From the NCBI RefSeq assembly GCF_026745355.1, contig NC_079208.1:53581276-53645275 (forward strand): a stretch of 64,000 bases of DNA, given 5' to 3'. The position numbers and the translations under genes are program-made. Position 1 is the stretch's first letter. The number at the start of each line of letters is the position of its first letter. The DNA comes from Beta vulgaris subsp. vulgaris (lineage: Eukaryota; Streptophyta; Magnoliopsida; Caryophyllales; Amaranthaceae). Below the pieces are notes generated by a model, which saw only the letters and a program-made list of their open reading frames with translations, was not told the origin of the DNA and searched no databases. Below, one piece after another: positions 1 to 9,238 of the stretch.

Positions 1-594
1 ATTTATAATGTAACTTTCTATAATGCTTATCCCCTTAGGCTAGTTCATTGCAAAATCCAATTTCTGCTCATCCCTTTTCTTTTCTTTTAATAATAATAAA
101 CGAAATAGCACTTTACAGTGAGCGATATGTGCATGTAAACCTTTCTTTAGGTATAATGAGCGATCTCCTGTGCCTGTGCCTCTTGATGTGCATAGTCATC
201 AGTCATCTCTGAAGCAATAGGGTCATGCAGCCACCATTTTCTGCTGCTCTGTATGTAACCTGTGCAGCTGTGCTGCACCCCCTTTTTGAGTTCAAGGATA
301 TAATTAGCAGTAAAACTTGGAAAAGATAGAATCATTCTTCTGGATCTTTAGCCAATTGCCTCTTCAATCTGATTTTTCACCTTCTGTTTTGACAGTTCAT
401 AAGTTGCTCTTTTAATCGTGTATTCCACTCCTTCATCAGTGATTTCCTTTTTTTTTGGTTTCTCATCGCTTCATCTATAATCATTTGTTTGTGGCTGGTT
501 CACATATTAAATGTATTATATTGTGCTTGGAGATCTGGATAGGTTATTATACATGAATTTTAGTTGGGGTATTTATATTTGCTTCTTCATCCAG

Positions 595-3500
595 GTTATA
601 ATGCAACTTTTAGAAAACAGGAAGATGGCGAGATCCAATTCCCTTTGTCAATGGGAACTCAGAACTACATCATACCTCCTCTACAAACTGATTATAATCA
701 AGGCTTTGTAAGTGGAATGCTTCACATGACTCGGTATCATCAAATTACCATGAATCTTTATATTACTTAGCGCTCCTATTTTCTTGTTTCAGCCTCATTA
801 TGCTGTCACTTTTCCTGAGCAACACTTCAGGAGTGTAATTTCAACAGATGGGCCTCAAGCTCTGGTGAGACTTCACTCTTTATAGGAATTATTGGTTGAT
901 TTCACTAATGAGAAAACCGTCTTATACAATGATATAGGCGATGCTGAGAAACTAGATTAATACATAATCTGTAATCTTTTTCAGCAAGCTAGTGAGCTTT
1001 ACTCTTCTGCGTCATAGATGACCCTGCTTCTGAGCAGTTATCAATGCACCCCCTCCCCTCGCCCTGGAAAAAATCTTATATATAAAATTAAGAGCGTCTT
1101 TGTTGATTTTATTTACATTTTTAAAAAGAAAAAACTAAAAACAGTTCGTTTTCTGTTGTCAGTGGTGCGACTAAATTTAAGTTCATTATATTACTTATAT
1201 CATACGACTTTCAGAATTATAAAACCAAAAACGAAAAATTGGTATAATGTGAAACCGGCCCTGAACTTTTAGTTTTTTGCGTTTTTGTGATGGCTTGGAG
1301 TGAATATGTTTGCCTTGGCTGAAAGACGATAACAAGAAACTGTGGTCCAAACTTGATTTCTGTACTAGGATAGTGGATTGCATTATTGCCTCTTGTTTAA
1401 ACAAGCATGTGCTAATTATATTCTAGCTTTTAGTTTCAGTTAAACTTGTGTTCCTTTTGATGCCTTTTTGTCTAGTATGAAGTCAAATACGAATATGTCA
1501 ATGCTGTATATTTGGAAATGATTCTTTAAGTTGGCACCACTACGTCACTTAATTTCTTTAGGGGAATTATTGGTTGCAAGTCTTGCAACAGAAACTTTTC
1601 TAAATCATTCATTACCAATTTAAGTGGTGAAAGACCTTGGAATAATTCCTGGATCTTTATTAAATTACTAAAAAGAGCATGATTGACAAATCTGATTGCT
1701 GTATCTTTATTTGGAAAAGCTGCTTTAATTTTGTCTAGGTTGTAGTTTTCAACCTTTTCTTCTCTCTTTTGGTCTTCCCCCCTCCGTGTTCTGTTTTGTG
1801 CCTTAGTTATTAGATTTACGGGCTGACAAGCAGTTCTTGTGGTTTTGAATTTGTTTCAGTAGTAACAGGTTGAAAATCTTTAGTTCTAACCTAATTTTAC
1901 GTTGGATGGGTCGAAAAATCAATTCTATCTTGACCTATCAAAAGCTCACCAATATCCTCAACAATTTTCGACATGCTTTCTTCTTTCTTATTACTGCTAT
2001 ATATTGACTTCTTTATCTAACAAACTATCTAACTTATTCCTAAAGGCTAACTAATAAAGAGACTCATTAAATTATCCTTAACCCCTAAATATCGATTCAT
2101 AGCACATTTATACCATTTACTTCCTGCAAAAGCAGCAAAACACCAGTTAAAACATGCAACTGCAGCTGCTGAACTCTTATAGAACACTAGCAGTATCATC
2201 AATTCATCTTTCTCCCTTTTCTCTCTCTAATTGCACCTTCTATACAGACATTAACCAACATAGCAAATTTGCATTTTCATGACTTGCTCACCACCCACAC
2301 TCGGAGATTTTTCCGATATCATGTCAGGTGTAGGCTTAGGGAATCTCCAGAGGAGGATTTTAAGCATAAGCAAATCTCTGGCTCCAGCGAGGTTGACCAA
2401 TGAGAGATGGAGAGAGGAGGGAGAAAAGGGTCAATGTTCAGGTGGTAGTGCTAGGGAAGGTGGCTCGTAGCTGAGTGGAGTTCGGGGTGGGGGGTGGGGA
2501 GGGTAAAAAAAATTGAATAATATATCAAAAAGTTGAAAGAAAACCAATTAAAATGTGACATATGACACCTTTTACCTGTTTAACAAGTTAATTCCAGTAA
2601 AGGACCAACCTAAGAAGACACGTTATAATGTTGGGATTATTTCAGATTATTGCAAGGGAGGATTATTTTGAGAAGACCGGGAATAGGTGGAGTTATTCCT
2701 ATTAGCTTTTCCTTTCTTGAATTCTAATGTGAACTTTCATCATTCACTCATGTTCTTAATTTTAAAACGATTATATATAAATCGTCTAAATGAATTTAGA
2801 GCTAGACATTTTGAGGTTGGAACTTGGAAATGATCAATGGTAACTTCACTCATTTGATTTAACGGGTTGAAAAACTCTGCTTGAACTCTGGGTTGTATCG
2901 TGACTCTTCAATGTCTAATAGATTTTGGTTACTTTTTTTTTTTTTTTTTTTTGTGCTTAATTTGATAATTTCTCTCCGTTTCTTTACTAAGCATCCTTTC
3001 TTATAATCTTTTTGCAAAGTGACATGCATAGTTATGCTAAGGTGCCTAAGGACATTGTTCTGTACTGTTGCCTCTTTTTTAATTACTCACTTTGCATCTT
3101 TTTTTTTAAATTATTCTTTCCTTCATGTGTTACTGGCTATAATTTTATGACAAAGCGCCCGGTTTCATAAAATATAAGGAACTTTTTAGAGGTGTTGAAA
3201 GTTGATAGCATTACTGTTGGTTGTTTACTATCTTTAGTTGGGTAGAACACCCAATTTGCTGAATGATTTGATACTATGTTATCTAATTGCTATCTTTAGT
3301 AGTGTAAGACTTTTAAGTCGCTGCAATATATGGTATTTTATTTTGTCGTGGTTTCCACGCTGTAGATTCTACAGCTTCTGTTTATTTAAATGTTGATGCT
3401 CTAATTGACTCATCCAACCAGCAAATTTATTTAAATGTCTCTGATTAATGCTTTGCCATCAAATATATTTCCTTTATCCTATTACGAGAGTTACTTACCA

Positions 3501-4878
3501 CTGAAACACACTGGGTTGCTTCCTTATCCCCAGATGATGGGAATTATGCCTGCTCGAGTTCCACTCCCTCATGATCTTTCAGCAAACGAGCCCATTTACG
3601 TCAATGCTAAGCAGTATCATGGTATCTTGAGGAGGAGACAACATCGTGCTAAGCTTGAGGCTCAAAACAAACTTGCCAAAAACCGTAAGGTACTTTTACT
3701 TGCTTATATTTGCACTGCATAACATGCTACAATGAGGGTATGCAGATATGTTAGATTCTGTGTGGGCCAAACCTGTTCATGGTGATATACTTTCACTTAG
3801 GGGGTTAACAAGTTGTAACTTAAGCCTACGCTGTTGTTCTGGTCTAGGGTGTGTCGGCGTTAGAAGCATAGCCTTGTTGTACTGTTGCTCACTACTCCCT
3901 TCGTTTCTTTTCATAAGGCACACAAGATATCCAGCATTGAAGGTTGACCGTCTAATACTCTTAATAAAAACTGATAGAAGTATAAGAATTTAATATTGTG
4001 AAGTTTGTTAAAGATGAATCTAACCGTATATTTTTTATCCTAAAATATTATAAGAGATATTAGTGTCACAAAATTTTCAATCCGTGCGCGCCTTGCAAAA
4101 AAGAAGTTAAATATAGGACAGATGTAGTAATTATTTTTACTCCCCACGGCCCATCGTGGGGGCCTCAATTGGGGTTGTGCCTCCACAAGGCTCATGGCAA
4201 CAGTCCGATCCAATTTAATCTTTGAATTGATAATGCTACTGATTAGTGATTCCTGTGGTACTAAAGCTGTCTTAACTACTTCCTCCGTTTCTTTTTACTC
4301 GCTACACTTCTCATTTCACGGACTCCTAGGCAATTTTTGGAGAAGAGAGAGGTAGAGAGTAAAAAGAAAAGGGACCCATGTGGGAGGAGAGAGATAGAGA
4401 GAGCTTATTGCCCAAAAAAGAAGTGTAGCAAGTAATGTGAAACTTCCCATAATAGAAAGTGTAGCGAGTAAAAAGAAACGGAGGAAGTATATTCAAAACT
4501 CTAATATTGTGCTGTAAATTTTTGTAGCCATATCTTCATGAATCCCGACATCAACACGCACTGAAACGGGTTCGAGGATCCGGTGGGCGGTTTCTTAACA
4601 CGAAAAGGCTCCAAGAATCCAAGCGTGCTGCCTCAACTAATGAGGGCCACAAGGTTTCAGGTGCAATTTCGCTCCATTTAGCCGGAAAGATGTCAGGATC
4701 TGAAGTTCACCAGCAAGAAAATTATAAAGAAGGCACCTCTACAACCTCTTGCTCTGATGTCACTCGTACCTCCACCAGTGATGATATCTACCATCCACTA
4801 GAATTCAGGTTCTCGGGCTACTCGTCTTGCTTTGGAGAAGCTCCACATGGTGGTGGTAGCCGGGGGAACTACATTTGA
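595..4878 (+). CDS. NF-YA: NF-YA (CBF-B/HAP2) transcription factor subunit, 3' part of gene
   Basis: This gene encodes the sequence-specific subunit of the NF-Y trimer, which binds CCAAT boxes in the nucleus together with NF-YB and NF-YC. Exons read from the sequence are 595-707, 793-864, about 3534-3689 and 4528-4878 (stop TGA). They join in consistent phase with GT-AG borders. The third exon encodes the NF-YB/C-binding helix ([18 protein letters not shown], then [16 protein letters not shown]). The fourth begins with the DNA-binding part ([28 protein letters not shown]). Both are hallmark NF-YA motifs. The tail is Ser/Thr-rich and ends GGGSRGNYI. The acceptor of the third exon is uncertain: the reading frame is open back to 3435, just after an in-frame TAA, so a longer exon (reading [11 protein letters not shown]) is possible. 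The start codon and first exon(s) are not in the window. The last intron carries two Stowaway MITEs. Confidence 0.9.
865..3533 (+). other. long NF-YA intron, no further gene seen
   Basis: This 2.7-kb stretch lies between the second and third recognised NF-YA exons. It is AT-rich with T tracts (2932-2953). At 2620-2690 it holds a short GC-richer block whose reverse complement resembles the ends of the MULE-like element at 27975-28625. I see no convincing coding exon in it. Confidence 0.5.
3896..4127. mobile_element. Stowaway-like MITE (diverged) in NF-YA intron
   Basis: The left end CTCCCTTCGTTTCTTTTCAT and the reverse complement of the right end (CTACATCTGTCCTATATTT) are diverged terminal inverted repeats. 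They are flanked by TA on both sides (3894-3895, 4128-4129). No coding capacity. Confidence 0.6.
4279..4487. mobile_element. Stowaway MITE, 209 bp, in NF-YA intron
   Basis: The terminal inverted repeats are perfect over about 31 bp, beginning CTTCCTCCGTTTCTTTTTAC. A TA duplication flanks both sides (4277-4278 and 4488-4489). The CTCCCTCCGT-type end and TA target are typical of Tc1/mariner-derived Stowaway elements. The perfect arms suggest a young insertion. It sits only about 40 bp upstream of the last NF-YA exon's acceptor. Confidence 0.9.
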
Positions 4879-4917
4879 GGGGTTAAAAAAAATACCAGTA
4901 TTCCGATAATTCCTTAA

Positions 4918-4938
4918 AGGGGAAGTCATCCTTGGCTC
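4918..4938 (+). promoter_or_regulatory. miR169 target site in NF-YA 3' UTR
   Basis: The core GAAGTCATCCTTGGCT lies 40-60 bases after the NF-YA stop codon. Its 15 bases AAGTCATCCTTGGCT are the exact complement of miR169 (CAGCCAAGGATGACTTGCC...), with mismatches only at miRNA position 1 and towards the miRNA 3' end. Post-transcriptional repression of NF-YA genes by miR169 through 3' UTR sites is established in plants. The call rests on sequence complementarity as I know the miRNA. Confidence 0.85.
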
Positions 4939-5515
4939 AGTTACTTTCTGATTTGTGTTCAGTTTTCATTAGGCTGTTGAAATCTTAAGCATAGAGATCT
5001 AGTTCTTTCTATCTGCTTACTGAATGATGTGAAAAAATAACAATGGAAGAAAGCAGATTATTGTTTTGAATTGTGATGAAGGACGTTATTAAGATAATTG
5101 TGATTTGTGTAAAACGAATCTTATCATTAAGGCTAGGCTTCTTCTTGGACATAAAGCTTGGCAACTTGTATTAATGTTTTCTTTTGATTGTGAATTTGTG
5201 TAATATCATTCGCAGTTAATTGAATTAAAGTTATAGTCACATCCGGAAGGGTAATCCATATGATGCTCCTAAAATATAATTCTGCTTTCATTCAAGGTTC
5301 ATCATTTACAATCTGACTTGTGTGGATTTGGTTTACGTTAACATCAGTGTGCACCAAGCCAATGTCAATACACATGCATTGGTTTATTAATTGTGAAGTT
5401 TATTTGAGTTGTAGCTTTGGAACAAAAGGTTCGTGAAAAAAAAATACTACTTTGCATGGTGCACCTAGGTGGCTAGGTGTTACGTACATCGATTTGAAAC
5501 GGTTATGTGGACTTA

Positions 5516-5714
5516 GGGCCTGTTCTCTTCGGCATAAAACAGCTGAACTGAACTGAACTGAACTGAACTGAAATGAAATGAAATGAAATGAATAGTGATA
5601 TGTGAGAGTAAAAGTATTGTCAAGAGCTGAACTGAACTGGTCTGAACTAATCTGATCTGAACTGAACTGGTCTGAACTGAACTGAACTGAAAATAAGCTG
5701 GGGAGAACAGGCCC
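5516..5714. mobile_element. Tourist-like (PIF/Harbinger) MITE, 199 bp
   Basis: Inverted ends GGGCCTGTTCTC / GAGAACAGGCCC are flanked by a TTA duplication (5513-5515, 5715-5717). The interior consists of repeated TGAAC and TGAAAT units. It belongs to the same family as the elements at 14160-14305 and 15439-16277. It has inserted inside the left target duplication of the SINE that follows. Confidence 0.9.
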
Positions 5715-5726
5715 TTAGAATTGATT

Positions 5727-5887
5727 TTTTTTGGTTGCCCACCTGGTTTATTTGAGCTTTGCTCCAACTACATTCGAGTACAACTCGGTCGCACATATTG
5801 CTTTGGTGGGTGAGTCTCCCAACAAAAGTTTCTGCATATGGTGAGGCTCGAACTCGAGACCTCCCTTAATCGACATCAAGTAGATGC
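5727..5887 (-). mobile_element. tRNA-derived SINE, minus strand
   Basis: The element reads on the minus strand. A T run at 5724-5731 is its A-tail. A box B-like motif GAGTTCGAGCC lies near its 5' end (about 5845-5860). The flanking target duplication GGACTTAGAATTGATT is intact on the right (5888-5903). On the left it is split by the Tourist-like MITE (GGACTTA at 5509-5515, TTAGAATTGATT at 5715-5726). Confidence 0.75.
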
Positions 5888-5903
5888 GGACTTAGAATTG
5901 ATT

Positions 5904-6254
5904 GCTCACTGGTTTAAGTCATACTTTTTACTTATAGAAATAGTCACAAACACTTAAGCAAAACTTAGTTTTTTGGTAATATTTGTATATTACGATAATA
6001 AAATTTGGTGGTTCAAATTTTGTAGGGGTACTTTGAGGTGAGATTTCCATTACCCTTCTCCTCCACTTCCAAAGGACTTTGCAATTAAATTAAATCGAGT
6101 TAACCTGATTTGCTAGTTAAATTAGTAATATCTTACTAATCCTAAAAACAATTGAATGCATGTAAGCCTTACTCAAAGCTTTGTATTGTCCAATGCTTGA
6201 AACAACTTATCAAAGTACCAATATCATAGTATGACCTAGGTCATATCATGCAAC
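5904..6254. other. AT-rich intergenic DNA, nothing recognised
   Basis: Unannotated spacer between the SINE and the poly(A) retroelement. I see no coding sequence or repeat structure in it. Confidence 0.4.
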
Positions 6255-6273
6255 ACTTTTTCAAATACCGATT

Positions 6274-7098
6274 TTTTTGTTTTTTTTTTTTTTTTGGGAG
6301 GTACATGAGGTACTAGTGGATCCCTATCTTAGGGAAATATCCACCAATAACCTAAACTAGTAGAATCCCTATCTCAGGGAGAGACTACTAGATGATTAAA
6401 TTACAATAAAAAGAAAAAGAAAAAACTATTTCTAGCTTCTCAGGGGGGCTGTACAGTCATATTTCACAACTAAACAGCATCCCCACCGCAGTGGTGGAAG
6501 CCGCTCACTCGCTTCCGCTTCAACTTGCCAGATCTGGAACACGAGATCGTTGTCCAGGTCCTTTTGATGGCATGGACTATGAGGGGCGCACCATCAACTA
6601 GCTAAACCCTGCACCGACAAGATCTGGACTGAGTCGGTGGTGGTGGTAGATCTGATTTTTAGAATTTTGGAGCCAAACCCGGTATGAAGGAAGAGGCGCG
6701 TCAGATCGGGCCATATGGTCTCCTTGGTTCGATTGCTGAACCACCAACAGCGGCGGTAGGAGTCGATGTCGGCGACATCGAACTGGGCAGAAGTTCACTA
6801 CTTGAACTTAGGGGCGGTAAATCTCAGGCAAAGAAACCTACTAAACAAACAGATTTTCAAGGCACAAATGGCCTGCCTAAACCCATTTATTAAGAAGGAG
6901 ATGATGGAGAGGAAGAATTAGGGGCGGTAGAGAGGCGAAAACCGAGGTGGGGAGAGGGCGGATTTTAGGCGGTGGGGGGCGGATTTTAGGCGGTGCGGGG
7001 CGGATTTTAGGCGGTGGGGGTAGTTGGCTGGAGAATTCTAGAGAGAAGGAAGAGACCTTCTCTCTAGAATTCTCGGTTCACGAAATGTAATAGTAATT
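6274..7098 (-). mobile_element. non-autonomous poly(A) retroelement (LINE/SINE class), 825 bp
   Basis: The 19-bp direct repeat ACTTTTTCAAATACCGATT occurs at 6255-6273 and again at 7099-7117. A T-rich run (6272-6297) is the poly(A) tail of a minus-strand element. This is the signature of target-primed reverse transcription. The interior is GC-richer than its surroundings and lacks a long open frame. Near its 5' end it has a 19-bp hairpin (7031-7074) and about three copies of a GGCGGATTTTAGGCGGT unit (6958-7020). Near its 3' end are two imperfect copies of a CCCTRAGATAGGGAT motif. I do not recognise the family. It could be a truncated LINE, a long SINE or a mobilised transcript. Confidence 0.8.
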
Positions 7099-7117
7099 AC
7101 TTTTTCAAATACCGATT

Positions 7118-8127
7118 AGAGGTTTGGCAATGTCAAAATAAGTATTTGACAAAGTAGTATTTTAAAGAAAGTTTTTAGTTGTTGAGGTAGCATATAGAAA
7201 AAGATTAAAAAAAAGACTTATTTTTTAGCATCAATAAAGTTTGGAATAACTTTTGAAAATAGAAAATTTATTTGGACTAATGTAACATCATATATAATAA
7301 ATACTTGAATCTGTATAAACTAGCTTAGCTTTAATAGAAACATATCAATGTCTCAATAATAACTACTCTCTTGTTCCATTATGAAGCAATAAAATATACT
7401 CATTTCGATCGAGTCAACTAGTGATTTAATTTGTACACAACAATACTAAAGTAGTCTTACTATTTAGAGTATTTTTTTATTTTTTAATTTTTATAGATTC
7501 TTCCATATATAATTCGAAATTTATTGTACTAGATTGAGGATATATGTTCTATTATTTTTCCTTTGGAGACAAGCTAACATTTAAATATAACCGATTTCCA
7601 TGACCTCCTAATCATATGAGAAAATTTTAAAGAACATTTAGGATAGCTTTAAGTAAGAACTTTGTATTCTCATAATTACGAATAAAATAATATGATGCTA
7701 TGTAGTATCAACTACAAATCGATCTTGTCAAAAAAAAAATTACAAATCGGCATAATGACTTTGGTTATAAATCGAAGCAATACTTTTGGCTTGTGTCACT
7801 TACGGTTACAAATTTGTTATAAATTAATTTATTTCTTCGTTGATAAATATTGACATTTTCAAATAAAATAGTTATAAATTTATCAAACAAAAACAACTAG
7901 TCAAAAATAATGGAGGAGTATTATGGTATCAGAGCATGTGATTAGTACTTTCATTTACCTTTTTGATGCATTTTCTTTACATAAACTTATTTGAACTGAC
8001 TTATTAAACTTAATTAGCCTTGAGTTCACCATATATATTTTCACTTGATATACATATGTGTGTGTAATAAAATACAAATTCACCATCTTTTATCATTACG
8101 TCCTCAATTAACAAAATATTTACATTA
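7118..8127. other. AT-rich intergenic DNA
   Basis: One kilobase of very AT-rich sequence without a convincing gene. A TGGTATCAGAGC motif at about 7924-7935 matches the primer-binding site of tRNA-Met-primed LTR retroelements. It may be a degraded retroelement trace. Confidence 0.4.
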
Positions 8128-8136
8128 CATTGATTT

Positions 8137-8283
8137 GTTTTTTTTTTTAAGTTAAGATGAAGTCCCTTGCAAGGAAGGGGGAAAATTGGGGATCCCTCCT
8201 TGCAAGGGGTGAAACTCGACCCCGTGACCTCTGGGACCGGAGGTGATTCCAATACCATTAAGCTATCATCTGCTGCTCATTAT
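8137..8283 (-). mobile_element. tRNA-derived SINE, minus strand, about 147 bp
   Basis: On the minus strand the element starts with a box A-like TAGCTTAATGGT and has a box B-like GGGTCGAGTTTC about 35 bases later. It ends in an A-tail, seen as a T run at 8137-8149. The direct repeat CATTGATTT flanks it (8128-8136, 8284-8292). Both internal RNA polymerase III boxes are at tRNA-like spacing. Confidence 0.8.
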
Positions 8284-8453
8284 CATTGATTTATTGGGTT
8301 TCAAAAAGCAGAATAAAAATATACAATGAACTTTGTGAATAATTTTCGTATAAATTATTATGCAATTGACCTTTTGTTTGTTTTTGCACGCATCGTGTGC
8401 ATCTAGTTATATAAAAGACAAGTTAGAAGACCACTAAAAGGGTCTCAACAAGT

Positions 8454-8720
8454 TGTTTATAAAGTATAAAATTATTCTTAGTACTCCAACAATCAATTTA
8501 AGCTTTTGGTTGAGTTGATCTTTTGACATGGTATCAGAGCCAGCGTGACATAAATGTCATTTCTAAGTGGAATATTTAGCGTCAGGTATGAGAGAGCGGC
8601 CTGTGCTAAATCCACACTTCGAGCCCAATGAGCTCTCGTATGAGGGATGTGATAGAGTATAAAACTATTCCTGGGACTCGAACCATCAACTTAACCTTTT
8701 GGTTAAGTTGATCATCGTGC
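8454..8720 (+). mobile_element. TRIM-like miniature LTR retroelement
   Basis: Two diverged copies of a short repeat of about 75 bp lie at 8454-8528 and about 8648-8720. Both read roughly TGT..ATAAAGTATAAAAYTATTC and end near GGTTRAGTTGATC. Directly after the first copy is TGGTATCAGAGCC, the primer-binding site complementary to tRNA-Met. A purine stretch (GAGGGA) precedes the second copy. The interior is about 120 bp without an open frame. The repeat ends are blurred by divergence and I did not find a clear target duplication. Confidence 0.6.
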
Positions 8721-9238
8721 TTCCACGACTTTATTTCAAATTCGATACAATATTCAATCCATCTATAAAATAAAGATAAGTTTAATGAAAAGTAAGTTAT
8801 GTCTTTTTTTTTAACAAAATCACAAAACATTTCCTTCCTTTTTAGTTTCAAAAAATAAAATAAAAAAATCGAATTTTTCACCAAATACTTAATTTCGTAA
8901 AACCTCAAGAATACCTATTGAAAAATCCGATAAAAAATTACCCACATAAGCAGTACAAAAAATTCAACACTAGTCTCGGACTCGTCGCCGAGTTATCCAA
9001 TATAGTTTAACCTTCATCTCCTGAAAACTGCAAAAAAAACCCACATTTCCTTTTTATTATTATTCATTTTCATTATTCAAAACCCCCATCTATTCTCCCC
9101 CTCTTTCTCTCTCCTCCTTCAACCTCACTACGTACACTAAAACACTTCTCTTCTTCTTTGTTCTTTTTTCAACTCTGTAATTTTTTTTTCCAGAAAATAT
9201 TTGTTTTTACTTTACTGAAACTTTTGTCCGCCATTAAA

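Noticed and set aside
5513..5767. 84-aa frame with VQTSSVQ repeats
   Set aside because: Translation of the TGAAC repeats of the Tourist-like MITE.
6598..6893. Short frames on both strands within the poly(A) retroelement
   Set aside because: Under 70 residues, no reverse transcriptase, endonuclease or ORF1 motif visible.
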